Source of the DNA: Prevotellaceae bacterium UBA1743
GTDB taxonomy: Bacteria; Bacteroidota; Bacteroidia; Bacteroidales; Bacteroidaceae
Direction: 5' to 3'
Length of the DNA stretch: 43,693 bases
Assembly (NCBI GenBank): GCA_002314945.1
Contig: DCHV01000029.1
Coordinates: forward strand, 1 to 43,693
Shown here: piece by piece, positions 25,349 to 33,381 of the stretch
Layout: the number at the start of each line of letters is the position of its first letter
Position numbering within the stretch: the first letter of the stretch is position 1
The notes under the pieces: generated by a model
Database searches by the model: none
What the model was told of the DNA's origin: nothing
The model's input: only the letters and a program-made list of their open reading frames with translations
Made by a program: the position numbers and the translations under genes

Positions 25349-26326
25349 TTAGTAAACGAATATGCTACCTCCCGCAAACTCCCGCAGAAGACTTGTGGCA
25401 GGCACCTGTTTATCGGGGATGCTCTGGTAGTGTTGCAATATTTGCATGAGCCTCCTCGCTTCGTCAAATTCGGGAGCATCGGCAGCTACCTCAGCCAATA
25501 TAGGTAACAAACGATCTTTCAGCACAGCCATCTCATACAGAAGCACACTGTCGAAATGTACGTCGGCCAGGGAATGAAAGGGGAAGATCCATTTCCGTTC
25601 ACCAGCATCTACCCTTTCACGTCGTGCGATAGTTTCTGCAGCCGAATATCCGCGGAAGGAATAGTCGCGCAAGATGCGTCGCAATAGCCTTATATCGCTC
25701 GTGCTTACTTCCTGGTTTTCATCCAATCGGATGGGAGTAAGCGGTGATACATAGATTCGATATTTTTGTTCATCAGGAACCTGAGCCGAGAAAATCGGAT
25801 TCAGTGCATGATTCCCCTCCAAGATGATCACATCGCCAGGGGACAGATGAAGCATCTTGCCTTCATACACCTTCTTTCCAGTAGGAAAATCATATCTGGG
25901 AAGTTCCACCATGCCTCCGCTCAACAGTTCGTTCATCTGCCTGTTGAACAGAGTGGTATCCTCTGCTTCTATACATTCATAGTCATACACTCCCTCCGCG
26001 TCGCGTGGAGTATCCTCGCGATTCACAAAATAGTCATCCGTGCTCAGTGTATGCGCACGTTTCCCACATGCAGCGAGCAAGATACTAAGCCGCTTACTCG
26101 TTGTTGTCTTACCGCTACTGCTGGGACCTGCTATCAGGATGAGTCGCGCTTCACGTGCTACTATCTCGTCTGCTATTGCAGCCAATTGCTTTTCCTGCAA
26201 TGCCTCGCTCACTTGGATAATCTCTGTACTGCGTCCTAAAGCAATCGCTTCGTTGAAATCATGCACGGTGTGCACGCCCAATACATCCATCCATTGGGCC
26301 GATTCTTTTTTCATTCCTTCGTTCAT
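25349..26326 (-). CDS. Uridine kinase-like nucleoside kinase, short form
   Basis: A 325-residue P-loop kinase of the uridine kinase/phosphoribulokinase family. LIAGPSSSGKTTTSKRL is the Walker A region near residue 65-80, LSTDDYFVNREDTP the second substrate motif, and VIILEGNHALNP the Walker B region. Bacteroidetes relatives are usually near 550 residues, with an N-terminal TGS-type region before the kinase; here only about 60 residues precede the P-loop, and the upstream bases code for the sirtuin. The segment before the P-loop (VHDFNEAIALGRSTEIIQVSEALQ, split: VHDFNEAIALG and IIQVSEALQ) matches the linker of the long form. Starts within the sirtuin stop (ATGA overlap). Confidence 0.85.
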   Translation of the reverse strand: MNEGMKKESAQWMDVLGVHTVHDFNEAIALGRSTEIIQVSEALQEKQLAAIADEIVAREARLILIAGPSSSGKTTTSKRLSILLAACGKRAHTLSTDDYFVNREDTPRDAEGVYDYECIEAEDTTLFNRQMNELLSGGMVELPRYDFPTGKKVYEGKMLHLSPGDVIILEGNHALNPIFSAQVPDEQKYRIYVSPLTPIRLDENQEVSTSDIRLLRRILRDYSFRGYSAAETIARRERVDAGERKWIFPFHSLADVHFDSVLLYEMAVLKDRLLPILAEVAADAPEFDEARRLMQILQHYQSIPDKQVPATSLLREFAGGSIFVY

Positions 26327-27033
26327 CGCATTGGATATTTCTCGTCCAACAATTTACTTATCTCTTTCATTCCCTCGGAAGCCCCCTTGCAGATATGAGT
26401 CACAGCATGGTTACATGCCACATGCACAGGTTTGGGGTCAATCAGGAAAATAGGAGTTTCATCCGGCACATAGGCGACAAGGCCAGCTGCAGGATACACG
26501 TTCAGGCTCGATCCGATGATGATATACACATCCGCCTCGCTGCTTATCTCAGCCGCTTTCTCGATCATCGGGACAGCCTCGCCAAACCATACGATAAAGG
26601 GACGTAACTGCGAACCATCTTCGGCCAGATCTCCCAATTTCACATCCAGTTGCGAGAGATCCAGCGTGCGTATGCAGCGAGTGTCATTGGGATTCCTGCT
26701 ACTCGTCACCTTCATCAGTTCCCCGTGCAAGTGGATTACATTCGTGCTGCCCGCTCTTTCGTGTAGGTCATCCACGTTCTGTGTGATCACCGTCACCTCG
26801 TAGCGGGATTCCAGTTGAGCCACAAGCCGATGTCCCTCACACGGCTCTTTTGTCAGCACCTGACGACGTAGCCCGTTGTAGAAATCCGTCACCATCTGAG
26901 GGTTACGCATCCACCCCTCGGGAGTGGCCACATCTTGTACATCATACTGATCCCACAGACCTCCGTTGTCGCGGAATGTACTCACTCCACTTTCGGCACT
27001 CATCCCTGCACCAGTCAAAACAACTACCTTCAT
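26323..27033 (-). CDS. cobB: Sir2-family NAD-dependent protein deacylase
   Basis: A 236-residue sirtuin. LTGAGMSAESGVSTFRDNGG is the NAD-binding start, TQNVDDLHERAG the second NAD segment, IHLHGEL holds the catalytic His, and IIGSSLNVYPAAGL the late Rossmann strand. It should remove acyl groups from Lys at the expense of NAD. Two departures from E. coli CobB: the region between HGEL and WFGE has only one Cys, so the zinc ribbon is missing, and FYNGLRR aligns with CobB's FYNARRR so that the Arg of the YxxR acyl-selectivity motif reads Leu. It is transcribed first, with the nucleoside kinase gene overlapping its end. Confidence 0.9.
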   Translation of the reverse strand: MKVVVLTGAGMSAESGVSTFRDNGGLWDQYDVQDVATPEGWMRNPQMVTDFYNGLRRQVLTKEPCEGHRLVAQLESRYEVTVITQNVDDLHERAGSTNVIHLHGELMKVTSSRNPNDTRCIRTLDLSQLDVKLGDLAEDGSQLRPFIVWFGEAVPMIEKAAEISSEADVYIIIGSSLNVYPAAGLVAYVPDETPIFLIDPKPVHVACNHAVTHICKGASEGMKEISKLLDEKYPMR

Positions 27034-27111
27034 TTCGCTATGTTGTATATTATTATGTGCAAAAATATGAAAAAAACCTGTATGTTTCTGCTTTGGATAA
27101 ATTATTTGTAG

Positions 27112-27119
27112 TAATTTTG
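27112..27119 (+). promoter_or_regulatory. -7 box upstream of the FKBP operon
   Basis: TAATTTTG at 27112-27119 fits the TAnnTTTG box, 30 nt before the ATG at 27150. No clear TTG lies 19-21 nt upstream, so the -33 element is weak or absent. Confidence 0.5.
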
Positions 27120-27149
27120 CCGCGCAAAATAATATTTTAACACTTTTAT

Positions 27150-27734
27150 ATGGACAAAATTAGTTATGCCTTGGGATTAGGCATCGCTCAACAATTGAAA
27201 AACATGAATATTGATAATTTCAGCATCGAGGATTTCTCTCAGAGCATCAGCGATGTAATGGAAGGTCGTCCCACTGCCATCAGCAGCCGTGATGCCCAGC
27301 AGATGCTGAATCAATATTTCCAGGAAAAGGAGAAGGCACAGTCAGAGAAAGCTATTTCTGAAGGAAAAGCCTTCTTGGCCGAGAATGCAAAGAAGGAAGG
27401 CGTAGTAGAGACAAAGAGCGGTCTTCAGTACGAAATACTCACCGAGGGCAGTGGCAAGAGTCCGAAAGCCACCGACAAAGTACGTTGCCATTACGAAGGA
27501 AGACTCCTCGATGGCACAGTGTTCGACAGCAGCTACAAGCGTGGCGAACCAGCCGACTTCGGATTGAATCAAGTCATTGCAGGTTGGACGGAAGGCGTAC
27601 AACTCATGCAGGAAGGAGCAAAGTATCGTTTCTACATTCCCTATCTCCTGGGATATGGCGAACGTGGTGCAGGTGCCAGCATTCCTCCCTATAGCACACT
27701 CATTTTCGATGTGGAACTAATCAAAGTTTTATAA
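27150..27734 (+). CDS. FKBP-type peptidyl-prolyl isomerase, cytoplasmic form
   Basis: A 194-residue protein without a signal peptide. An N-terminal helical dimerisation region (residues 1-85) is followed by an FKBP domain: VRCHYEGRLLDGTVFDSSY, then QVIAGWTEGVQLM and YLLGYGERGAG, which hold the usual Tyr, Phe, Asp, Trp and Tyr of the active pocket. This is the FklB/FkpA-like architecture. It speeds proline isomerisation and may act as a chaperone in the cytoplasm. It is the first of three FKBP genes in a row, 25 bp before the second. Confidence 0.93.
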   Translation: MDKISYALGLGIAQQLKNMNIDNFSIEDFSQSISDVMEGRPTAISSRDAQQMLNQYFQEKEKAQSEKAISEGKAFLAENAKKEGVVETKSGLQYEILTEGSGKSPKATDKVRCHYEGRLLDGTVFDSSYKRGEPADFGLNQVIAGWTEGVQLMQEGAKYRFYIPYLLGYGERGAGASIPPYSTLIFDVELIKVL

Positions 27735-27759
27735 TAAATCCATTAAATTCAAAAAACAA

Positions 27760-28629
27760 ATGAAAAAGTTTAGTGTAATTTGTGCAGTTGCATTGGCTGC
27801 CATCATGGCCTCTTGTGGAAATGGTACTCCCAAGGCTAACATGCAGGATGAAGTGGACTCTCTGAGTTATGCCATCGGTATGGCACAGACACAGGGTCTG
27901 AAGGAATATCTCGTACAGCGTATGGGAATGGACACCACTTACATCGACGATTTTGTAAAGGGTCTCAACGAGGCTGCCAACGCAGGTGACGACAAGAAGA
28001 CAGCTGCTTACTTCGCAGGTATCCAGATTGGTCAGCAGGTTAGCCAGCAGATGATGAAGGGTCTGAATCAGGAACTTTTCGGTGAGGATAGCACCAAGAC
28101 CGTCAGCCTGAGCAACTTCATGGCAGGTTTCGTAGCTGGTACTACAGGCAAGGGTGCTTTGATGGAAATGGATTCTGCTGCCAACTATGCAGATGTAAAG
28201 ATCAAGGAAGTAAAGCGCAAGAATCAGGAAGCACAGTTCGGTGACAACAAGAAGGCTTGCGAAGAATTCATGGCTCAGATTGCCAAGAAGGAAGGTGTAA
28301 AGGAACTCAAGGATGGTATCTACTACGAAGTACTTGTTGAGGGTAAGGGTGAGATTCCTGCCGACAGCAGCCGTGTAAAGGTACACTACGAGGGTAAGTT
28401 GATCAACGACACCATCTTCGACAGCAGCTACGAGCGCAAGGAGCCTACTACTTTCCGTTGCAACCAGGTAATCCCAGGATGGACCAAGGCTCTTACCAGT
28501 ATGCCTGTTGGTTCTACTTGGATGGTTTACATTCCTCAGGATCAGGCATACGCCGATCGTGAGACAGGTAAGATTAAGCCCTTCTCTTGCCTCTGCTTCA
28601 AGATTGAACTCTTGGGCATCGAAAAGTAA
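27760..28629 (+). CDS. FKBP-type peptidyl-prolyl isomerase, lipoprotein
   Basis: A 289-residue lipoprotein: MKKFSVICAVALAAIMASCG gives a signal peptide with lipobox MASC. A 190-residue helical N-terminal region (dimerisation/chaperone arm) precedes the FKBP domain with VKVHYEGKLINDTIFDSSYE, QVIPGWTKAL and IPQDQAYADR. The late Gly of the usual LGYG motif reads QAYAD, a change near the active pocket. It probably folds envelope proteins in the periplasm. Codon use is strongly biased towards one choice per residue (GGT, GTA, AAG), which suggests high expression compared with its neighbours. Confidence 0.93.
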   Translation: MKKFSVICAVALAAIMASCGNGTPKANMQDEVDSLSYAIGMAQTQGLKEYLVQRMGMDTTYIDDFVKGLNEAANAGDDKKTAAYFAGIQIGQQVSQQMMKGLNQELFGEDSTKTVSLSNFMAGFVAGTTGKGALMEMDSAANYADVKIKEVKRKNQEAQFGDNKKACEEFMAQIAKKEGVKELKDGIYYEVLVEGKGEIPADSSRVKVHYEGKLINDTIFDSSYERKEPTTFRCNQVIPGWTKALTSMPVGSTWMVYIPQDQAYADRETGKIKPFSCLCFKIELLGIEK

Positions 28630-29534
28630 TGATGAGACACACTAAAGTCATATTCTTCGCTCTGTTGGCTGGCATCTGCCTCTGTGCAAATGCAGCCGAC
28701 AAAAAGACTTCCAAGAAGAAAACCAAGAAAGAGGCACCTGTGGAAGTGGTTGATACCGTATGTATCGACACTTTCAGTTATGCCTTTGGAATGGCCAACA
28801 CGCAAGGACTGAGACAATATCTCACCGAGCGTATGGGAGTCGATACCGCTTACATGGATGATTTCCTCCGTGGATTCCAGACCACTACCATGACGCAAGC
28901 TGATCTGCGAGAGAAAGCTCGTTTGGCAGGTGTCGAAATCAGACAGCAGGTAGAGACAATGGTTTTACCCTCTGCCAGCAAGCAGGTGAACGACTCGGTC
29001 GATCTTCTCAACAAGAGTCTCTTTCTCCAAGGATTTGGAGACGGCATCGCTGGACAACACCAAGTAATGTCGATGGATAGCACTCAGAAACTTGTCAAGA
29101 AGCAACTGGAGTACTACCACAAGACGAACATGGAGAAGAAGTACGGAGCCAATCGTCAGGCAGGCGAAGAATTCCTGAAACAGAACGCCAAGAAAGACAG
29201 CGTACAGACCACAGCCAGTGGCCTCCAGTACAAGATTCTGACTGCAGGCACAGGCGAGATACCCTCTGCCACTCAGAAAGTACAGGTACACTACGAAGGT
29301 CGCCTTATCGATGGCAAAGTATTCGATAGCAGTTATCAGCGTGGAAAACCCCTCTCTATCACCTGTGGACAAGTGATAAAGGGATGGAGCGAAGCGCTGA
29401 CCATGATGCCTGTAGGCAGCAAATGGGAGTTGTACATTCCCCAGGAACTGGGTTATGGCGACAGGGAACAAAAGGAAATTCCTCCCTTCTCCGTTTTGGT
29501 CTTCACTGTAGAACTTTTAGGCGTAGAAAAATGA
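28629..29534 (+). CDS. FKBP-type peptidyl-prolyl isomerase, periplasmic
   Basis: A 301-residue exported protein; its ATG overlaps the A of the previous TAA. VIFFALLAGICLCANA is a signal peptide (the Cys is not in a good lipobox), followed by a Lys-rich stretch (KKTSKKKTKKE). The helical region starts with FSYAFGMANTQGLRQYL, clearly paralogous to the second protein's LSYAIGMAQTQGLKEYL. The FKBP domain has VQVHYEGRLIDGKVFDSSYQ, QVIKGWSEAL and IPQELGYGDRE. It arose by tandem duplication and likely works beside the lipoprotein form in envelope protein folding. A strong terminator follows. Confidence 0.92.
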   Translation: MMRHTKVIFFALLAGICLCANAADKKTSKKKTKKEAPVEVVDTVCIDTFSYAFGMANTQGLRQYLTERMGVDTAYMDDFLRGFQTTTMTQADLREKARLAGVEIRQQVETMVLPSASKQVNDSVDLLNKSLFLQGFGDGIAGQHQVMSMDSTQKLVKKQLEYYHKTNMEKKYGANRQAGEEFLKQNAKKDSVQTTASGLQYKILTAGTGEIPSATQKVQVHYEGRLIDGKVFDSSYQRGKPLSITCGQVIKGWSEALTMMPVGSKWELYIPQELGYGDREQKEIPPFSVLVFTVELLGVEK

Positions 29535-29570
29535 CATTTTGTAGGCAATAAGCCTATTTTCCACATCAAA

Positions 29571-29603
29571 AAGACACCAAATTCTGCTTTGGTGTCTTTT
29601 TTT
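29571..29603 (+). terminator. Intrinsic terminator after the FKBP operon
   Basis: AAGACACCAAA (29571-29581) pairs perfectly with TTTGGTGTCTT (29588-29598) across a 6-nt loop, followed directly by a T-run to 29603. Confidence 0.88.
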
Positions 29604-29638
29604 ATACCCAAAATCCCCATATTTTTGAGAATTATGAG

Positions 29639-29646
29639 TAATTTTG
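29639..29646 (+). promoter_or_regulatory. -7 box upstream of the Lrp-type regulator gene
   Basis: TAATTTTG at 29639-29646 fits TAnnTTTG, 33 nt before the ATG at 29680. It has the same GAGTAATTTTGC-like surroundings as the FKBP -7 box but no clear -33 element. Confidence 0.5.
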
Positions 29647-29679
29647 CTTACAAATATCAAACACAATAGAAACTAACAA

Positions 29680-30177
29680 ATGGACAAAATCGACAATCTG
29701 GACAAAAAGATTCTCGAAATCATCTCGTGCAATGCCCGCATTCCATTCAAGGATGTAGCAGCAGAATGCGGAGTCAGTAGAGCCGCTATTCATCAGCGAG
29801 TACAACACCTTATTGATATGGGTGTCATCGTAGGATCTGGGTATCATGTAGATCCAGTGAGTTTGGGATACAATACATGCACCTACGTGGGTATCAATCT
29901 GGAAAAAGGTTCTATGTACAAGAATGTGGTACTGGAACTACGTAAGATACCCGAAATCGTGGAGTGCCACTTCACGACAGGTCCCTACACCATGATCGTC
30001 AAGCTTTTTGCACGCGACAATGCACATCTCATGGAGTTGCTAAACAATTGTCTGCAGGAGATACCAGGTGTGATGACTACCGAAACGCTCATCTCGCTCA
30101 ATCAGAGTATCAAGAAGGAAGTACCAATTGGCTTGCAGCACGATGAAATAAGACCTATTTCACTCGACGAAGAATGA
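29680..30177 (+). CDS. Lrp/AsnC-family transcriptional regulator
   Basis: A 165-residue protein. LDKKILEIISCNARIPFKDVA with VSRAAIHQRVQHLIDMGVI is the winged helix DNA-binding half; the second half (ECHFTTGPYTMIVKLFARD and following) is the RAM ligand-binding/oligomerisation domain, with the GPYTMIVK strand typical of the family. It senses an amino acid or similar metabolite. It is translationally coupled (overlap at 30174-30177) to the C26-M19 fusion gene, so it probably regulates this peptide/amino-acid run. Confidence 0.93.
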   Translation: MDKIDNLDKKILEIISCNARIPFKDVAAECGVSRAAIHQRVQHLIDMGVIVGSGYHVDPVSLGYNTCTYVGINLEKGSMYKNVVLELRKIPEIVECHFTTGPYTMIVKLFARDNAHLMELLNNCLQEIPGVMTTETLISLNQSIKKEVPIGLQHDEIRPISLDEE

Positions 30178-31934
30178 ATACGATAGATCCTTTCGACTGG
30201 CATGGACATCTCGACTTGCTCCACCAGAATCCACCTTCTCCTGCCCAACGACCTGTCATAGGTATCACAGGCAACTTTGGTGCCAAGGGTTGCGAATTGG
30301 CGCAGGGCTACTACGAATCAGTGGTTCGTGCAGGTGGTGTGCCTCTCATCCTTCCCCCTGTCGAGGAGGAACATATTCTGTTGGAGACATTGGAGCATGT
30401 CGATGGTCTCCTGTTGTCGGGAGGAGGAGATATCAATCCTCTGTATCTGCAGCAAGAACCTATCCCTCAGTTGCATTCCATCTGTCCGCAACGCGACAAG
30501 GCCGAACTGATGCTCATCCGTCTTGCCTTCCATCGTCAGATACCTATGTTGGGCATCTGCCGTGGAATCCAGATGATAGTAGCAGCCCTCGATGGAACGC
30601 TGTATCAGGATTTGGGGCGTGAATATCACGATGGCGACCTTCTCAAGCATGATCAGGATCTCCCTCGTGAATATGCCTCTCATACTGTGAATGTGGAGGA
30701 AGACTCTCTCTTGCATCGAATCATGGGTAGCAACCAGTTCCCGGTCAATTCCTTCCATCACCAAGCCGTCAGAGAGGCAGGACCCCACTTGCGCGTCTCG
30801 GCCAAGTCCTCCGATGGAGTCATCGAGGCGGTGGAGAGTACCGAATACAAGAGTTTGCTCGGCGTGCAATGGCATCCCGAATGTTTCATTCTCCGAGGCG
30901 ACACCTCCATGATGCCCATCTTCCAGTGGTTGACAGGCGAGGCCGCCTCCTTTGCCCGTGCCAAGAAACTCCATCAGCAGATACTCACACTCGATAGCCA
31001 TTGCGACACCCCTATGTTCTTTCCTCAGGGCATCCATTTCGGCCAACGCGATTCACGTATTCTTGTCGATTTGCACAAGATGAACGAGGGACGGCTCGAT
31101 GCCTCCATCATGGTAGCCTATCTGCCACAGGGAGAACGCGACGAGGAATCACTCAGGAAGGCCAATGTGCAAGCCAATCATCTCCTCGATCAGATTGAGG
31201 AAATGGTGGAAGCTCATTCCTCCCATGTAGGATTGGCGCGTACCCCCGATGATTTGTATCGACTCAAGGGAGAAGGTCGTAAAGCCATCATGCGAGGAGT
31301 GGAGAACGGCTATGCCATCGGACGGGATCTTCGTCAGATTGCTCATTTCCGGGAGCGTGGAGTCGTTTATATGACCCTCTGCCACAATGGCGACAACGAC
31401 ATCTGCGACTCTGCACGTGGGAATCAGGAACATGGTGGAGTGAGTGCCTTTGGCGAGACTGTGATTCACGAGATGAACCGCCTTGGGATGATGGTCGATC
31501 TGAGTCACGCCTCGGAGCAGAGTTTCTACGATGCCCTGGAGATAAGCACCCGTCCCATTGTGTGCAGCCATAGCAGTTCACGCGCCCTGTGCGATCATCC
31601 CCGCAATCTTACCGACGACCAGATGAGAGCCTTGGCTCAAAGTGGGGGAGTGGCCCAGATAACCCTCTATCATGGTTTTCTGCGTACGGCAGGAGAAGCC
31701 TCCCTGCTCGATGTCATCGCACACATCCATCATGCCGTAGATGTGATGGGTATCGAACATGTAGGTATCGGAACCGATTTCGATGGCGATGGCGGAGTAC
31801 GTGGCATTGCCGATGCATCCGAGGCAATCAATCTCACCCGGCGTTTGCTCGACAGTCGGTATAGTACCGAAGACGTACAACGTATCTGGGGAGGCAATTT
31901 CTTACGTGTAATGGACTTTATTCAGAAGATATAA
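30174..31934 (+). CDS. Fusion of class I glutamine amidotransferase-like hydrolase (C26) and membrane dipeptidase (M19)
   Basis: A 586-residue two-enzyme protein. Residues about 25-245 form a PuuD-like gamma-glutamyl hydrolase with the triad Cys129 (GICRGIQ), His234 and Glu236 (WHPE). Residues about 268-586 form a renal-dipeptidase-type metallo-enzyme with His276 and Asp278 (DSHCDTP), a bridging Glu in GVENGYAIG, two His in MVDLSHAS and VCSHSSSRAL, and Asp in IGTDFDGDGG. Both sites look intact. With no signal peptide, it should be cytoplasmic and could cut gamma-glutamyl links and then release amino acids from the dipeptide. It follows a Lrp regulator gene and ends 1 bp before a lipoprotein gene. 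Confidence 0.92.
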   Translation: MNTIDPFDWHGHLDLLHQNPPSPAQRPVIGITGNFGAKGCELAQGYYESVVRAGGVPLILPPVEEEHILLETLEHVDGLLLSGGGDINPLYLQQEPIPQLHSICPQRDKAELMLIRLAFHRQIPMLGICRGIQMIVAALDGTLYQDLGREYHDGDLLKHDQDLPREYASHTVNVEEDSLLHRIMGSNQFPVNSFHHQAVREAGPHLRVSAKSSDGVIEAVESTEYKSLLGVQWHPECFILRGDTSMMPIFQWLTGEAASFARAKKLHQQILTLDSHCDTPMFFPQGIHFGQRDSRILVDLHKMNEGRLDASIMVAYLPQGERDEESLRKANVQANHLLDQIEEMVEAHSSHVGLARTPDDLYRLKGEGRKAIMRGVENGYAIGRDLRQIAHFRERGVVYMTLCHNGDNDICDSARGNQEHGGVSAFGETVIHEMNRLGMMVDLSHASEQSFYDALEISTRPIVCSHSSSRALCDHPRNLTDDQMRALAQSGGVAQITLYHGFLRTAGEASLLDVIAHIHHAVDVMGIEHVGIGTDFDGDGGVRGIADASEAINLTRRLLDSRYSTEDVQRIWGGNFLRVMDFIQKI

Positions 31935-32944
31935 TGAAAAGCAAGAATATCCTTTTCTCCTGCTTGCTCGGAGTCTTTATGTCATCCTTTGCCGCCTGCG
32001 GAGGACGTACCCCGAGCAACACCCATCGTGTTGACACCATCCCCCTCACATCGTGCCCCGATTTCCTTCCCGATAGTGCAATGCGATACATCGAGGAGCA
32101 ATGCCAGTTCGGTCCCCGTATCACAGGCAGTGAGGAGTCCCGTTTGTGTGGAGATTATATCCTGGCCAAGTTCCGGCAATTCGGAGCACAGGTCGAGGAA
32201 CAGTACGGCAAAGTCACCCTCTACGACGGAACAAATCTCCAGGCACGCAACATCATCGCCAGCCTCAATCCTCAGTGCAGCGATCGCATCCTGCTTTGTG
32301 CACATTGGGACAGCCGTCCCTGGGCCGACAACGATGCCGAAGAGAAGAATCACAAGACCCCTGTGCTGGGAGCCAACGACGGAGCCAGCGGAGTAGCCGT
32401 GATGCTCGAACTGTGCCGTATCATGCAGACACAGCCTCCCTCTGTTGGTATCGACTTTGTCTGCTTCGATGCCGAGGACATGGGCACTCCACAATGGGAG
32501 GAAGACCGCAGCGAGAGCGACGAGACGTGGTGTCTCGGTTCGCAAGTATGGGCTGGGAAAGCCGTAGAAAAAGGGTATCAGGCACGTTACGGAGTCCTGC
32601 TCGATATGGTAGGAGGACGTGGCAGCACCTTTGCCCGTGAACAGATTTCTGTCCGTTTTGCCGGACCGATTGTGGATATGCTGTGGAAATTGGCAGCACA
32701 GATTGGTTTCTCCCACTTCTTCCCCCGTACCGAGGGTGGGTGGCTCATGGACGACCATGTCAATGTCAATCGTATTGCACAGATACCCTGCATCGACATC
32801 GTCCCCTATTTCGAGGACGGACCCAGCAGTTTCGGTCCTACCTGGCATACCATCTACGACACGCCCGACAATATCGACCCCAATGTATTGGAAGCAGTCG
32901 GACAAACTCTTACCCAACTACTATACAACGAAAAAGCAAGATGA
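31934..32944 (+). CDS. M28-family peptidase / glutaminyl cyclase-like lipoprotein
   Basis: A 336-residue lipoprotein whose ATG overlaps the last base of the previous stop. The signal ends at SFAACGG (lipobox). The zinc-dependent fold shows LLCAHWDSRPWAD (zinc ligands His and Asp), GANDGASGVAVMLEL (Asp) and FVCFDAEDMG (Glu-Asp), with WHTIYDTPDNID carrying the late His. This pattern is shared by M28 aminopeptidases and bacterial/animal glutaminyl-peptide cyclotransferases; the DSRPWADN and HTIYDT segments lean towards the cyclase. It would act on peptides at the envelope, making N-terminal pyroglutamate. Confidence 0.85.
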   Translation: MKSKNILFSCLLGVFMSSFAACGGRTPSNTHRVDTIPLTSCPDFLPDSAMRYIEEQCQFGPRITGSEESRLCGDYILAKFRQFGAQVEEQYGKVTLYDGTNLQARNIIASLNPQCSDRILLCAHWDSRPWADNDAEEKNHKTPVLGANDGASGVAVMLELCRIMQTQPPSVGIDFVCFDAEDMGTPQWEEDRSESDETWCLGSQVWAGKAVEKGYQARYGVLLDMVGGRGSTFAREQISVRFAGPIVDMLWKLAAQIGFSHFFPRTEGGWLMDDHVNVNRIAQIPCIDIVPYFEDGPSSFGPTWHTIYDTPDNIDPNVLEAVGQTLTQLLYNEKAR

Positions 32945-33381
32945 AGACAATAGACGAGATACAAGACGAGATAATAGAGGAGTTTTCCGACCTGGAAGAT
33001 TGGATGGACCGCTACCAGTTGCTCATCGACTTAGGTAGCGACCAACCACCGTTGGACGAACGATACAAGAACGAGCAGAATCTGATCGACGGTTGCCAGA
33101 GCCGTGTCTGGCTGCAAGCCGACCTCACCTCCGAGGGGCTCCTGCATTTCCAGGCCGAGAGTGATGCTCTGATCGTCAAGGGCATGGTAGCCCTGCTCCT
33201 CAGGGTGCTCAGCGATCATACCCCCCAGGAGATATTGGATGCCAACCTCTATTTCATCGAGGAGATAGGGTTGAAGGAACATCTTTCTCCCACGCGTAGC
33301 AACGGACTCCTTGCCATGCTCAAGCAGATGAAGATGTACGCCCTGGCATTCCAGTCCCGACTTTCAGAAAATCCTGCATGA
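32941..33381 (+). CDS. sufE: SufE-family sulfur acceptor protein
   Basis: A 146-residue protein; the ATG at 32941 overlaps the previous stop (ATGA), and an in-frame open stretch upstream is out of place because it falls inside the M28 gene. NLIDGCQSRVWL holds Cys52, the residue that receives sulfur from the cysteine desulfurase SufS. IVKGMVALLLRVL and TPQEIL match the rest of the family. It takes part in iron-sulfur cluster assembly in the cytoplasm. No other suf gene is nearby. Its stop overlaps the dusB start. Confidence 0.93.
   Translation: MKTIDEIQDEIIEEFSDLEDWMDRYQLLIDLGSDQPPLDERYKNEQNLIDGCQSRVWLQADLTSEGLLHFQAESDALIVKGMVALLLRVLSDHTPQEILDANLYFIEEIGLKEHLSPTRSNGLLAMLKQMKMYALAFQSRLSENPA

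Noticed and set aside
32683..32940. 86-codon extension of sufE
   Set aside because: Falls within the M28 gene; the ATG at 32941 overlaps the previous stop and gives the normal family length.
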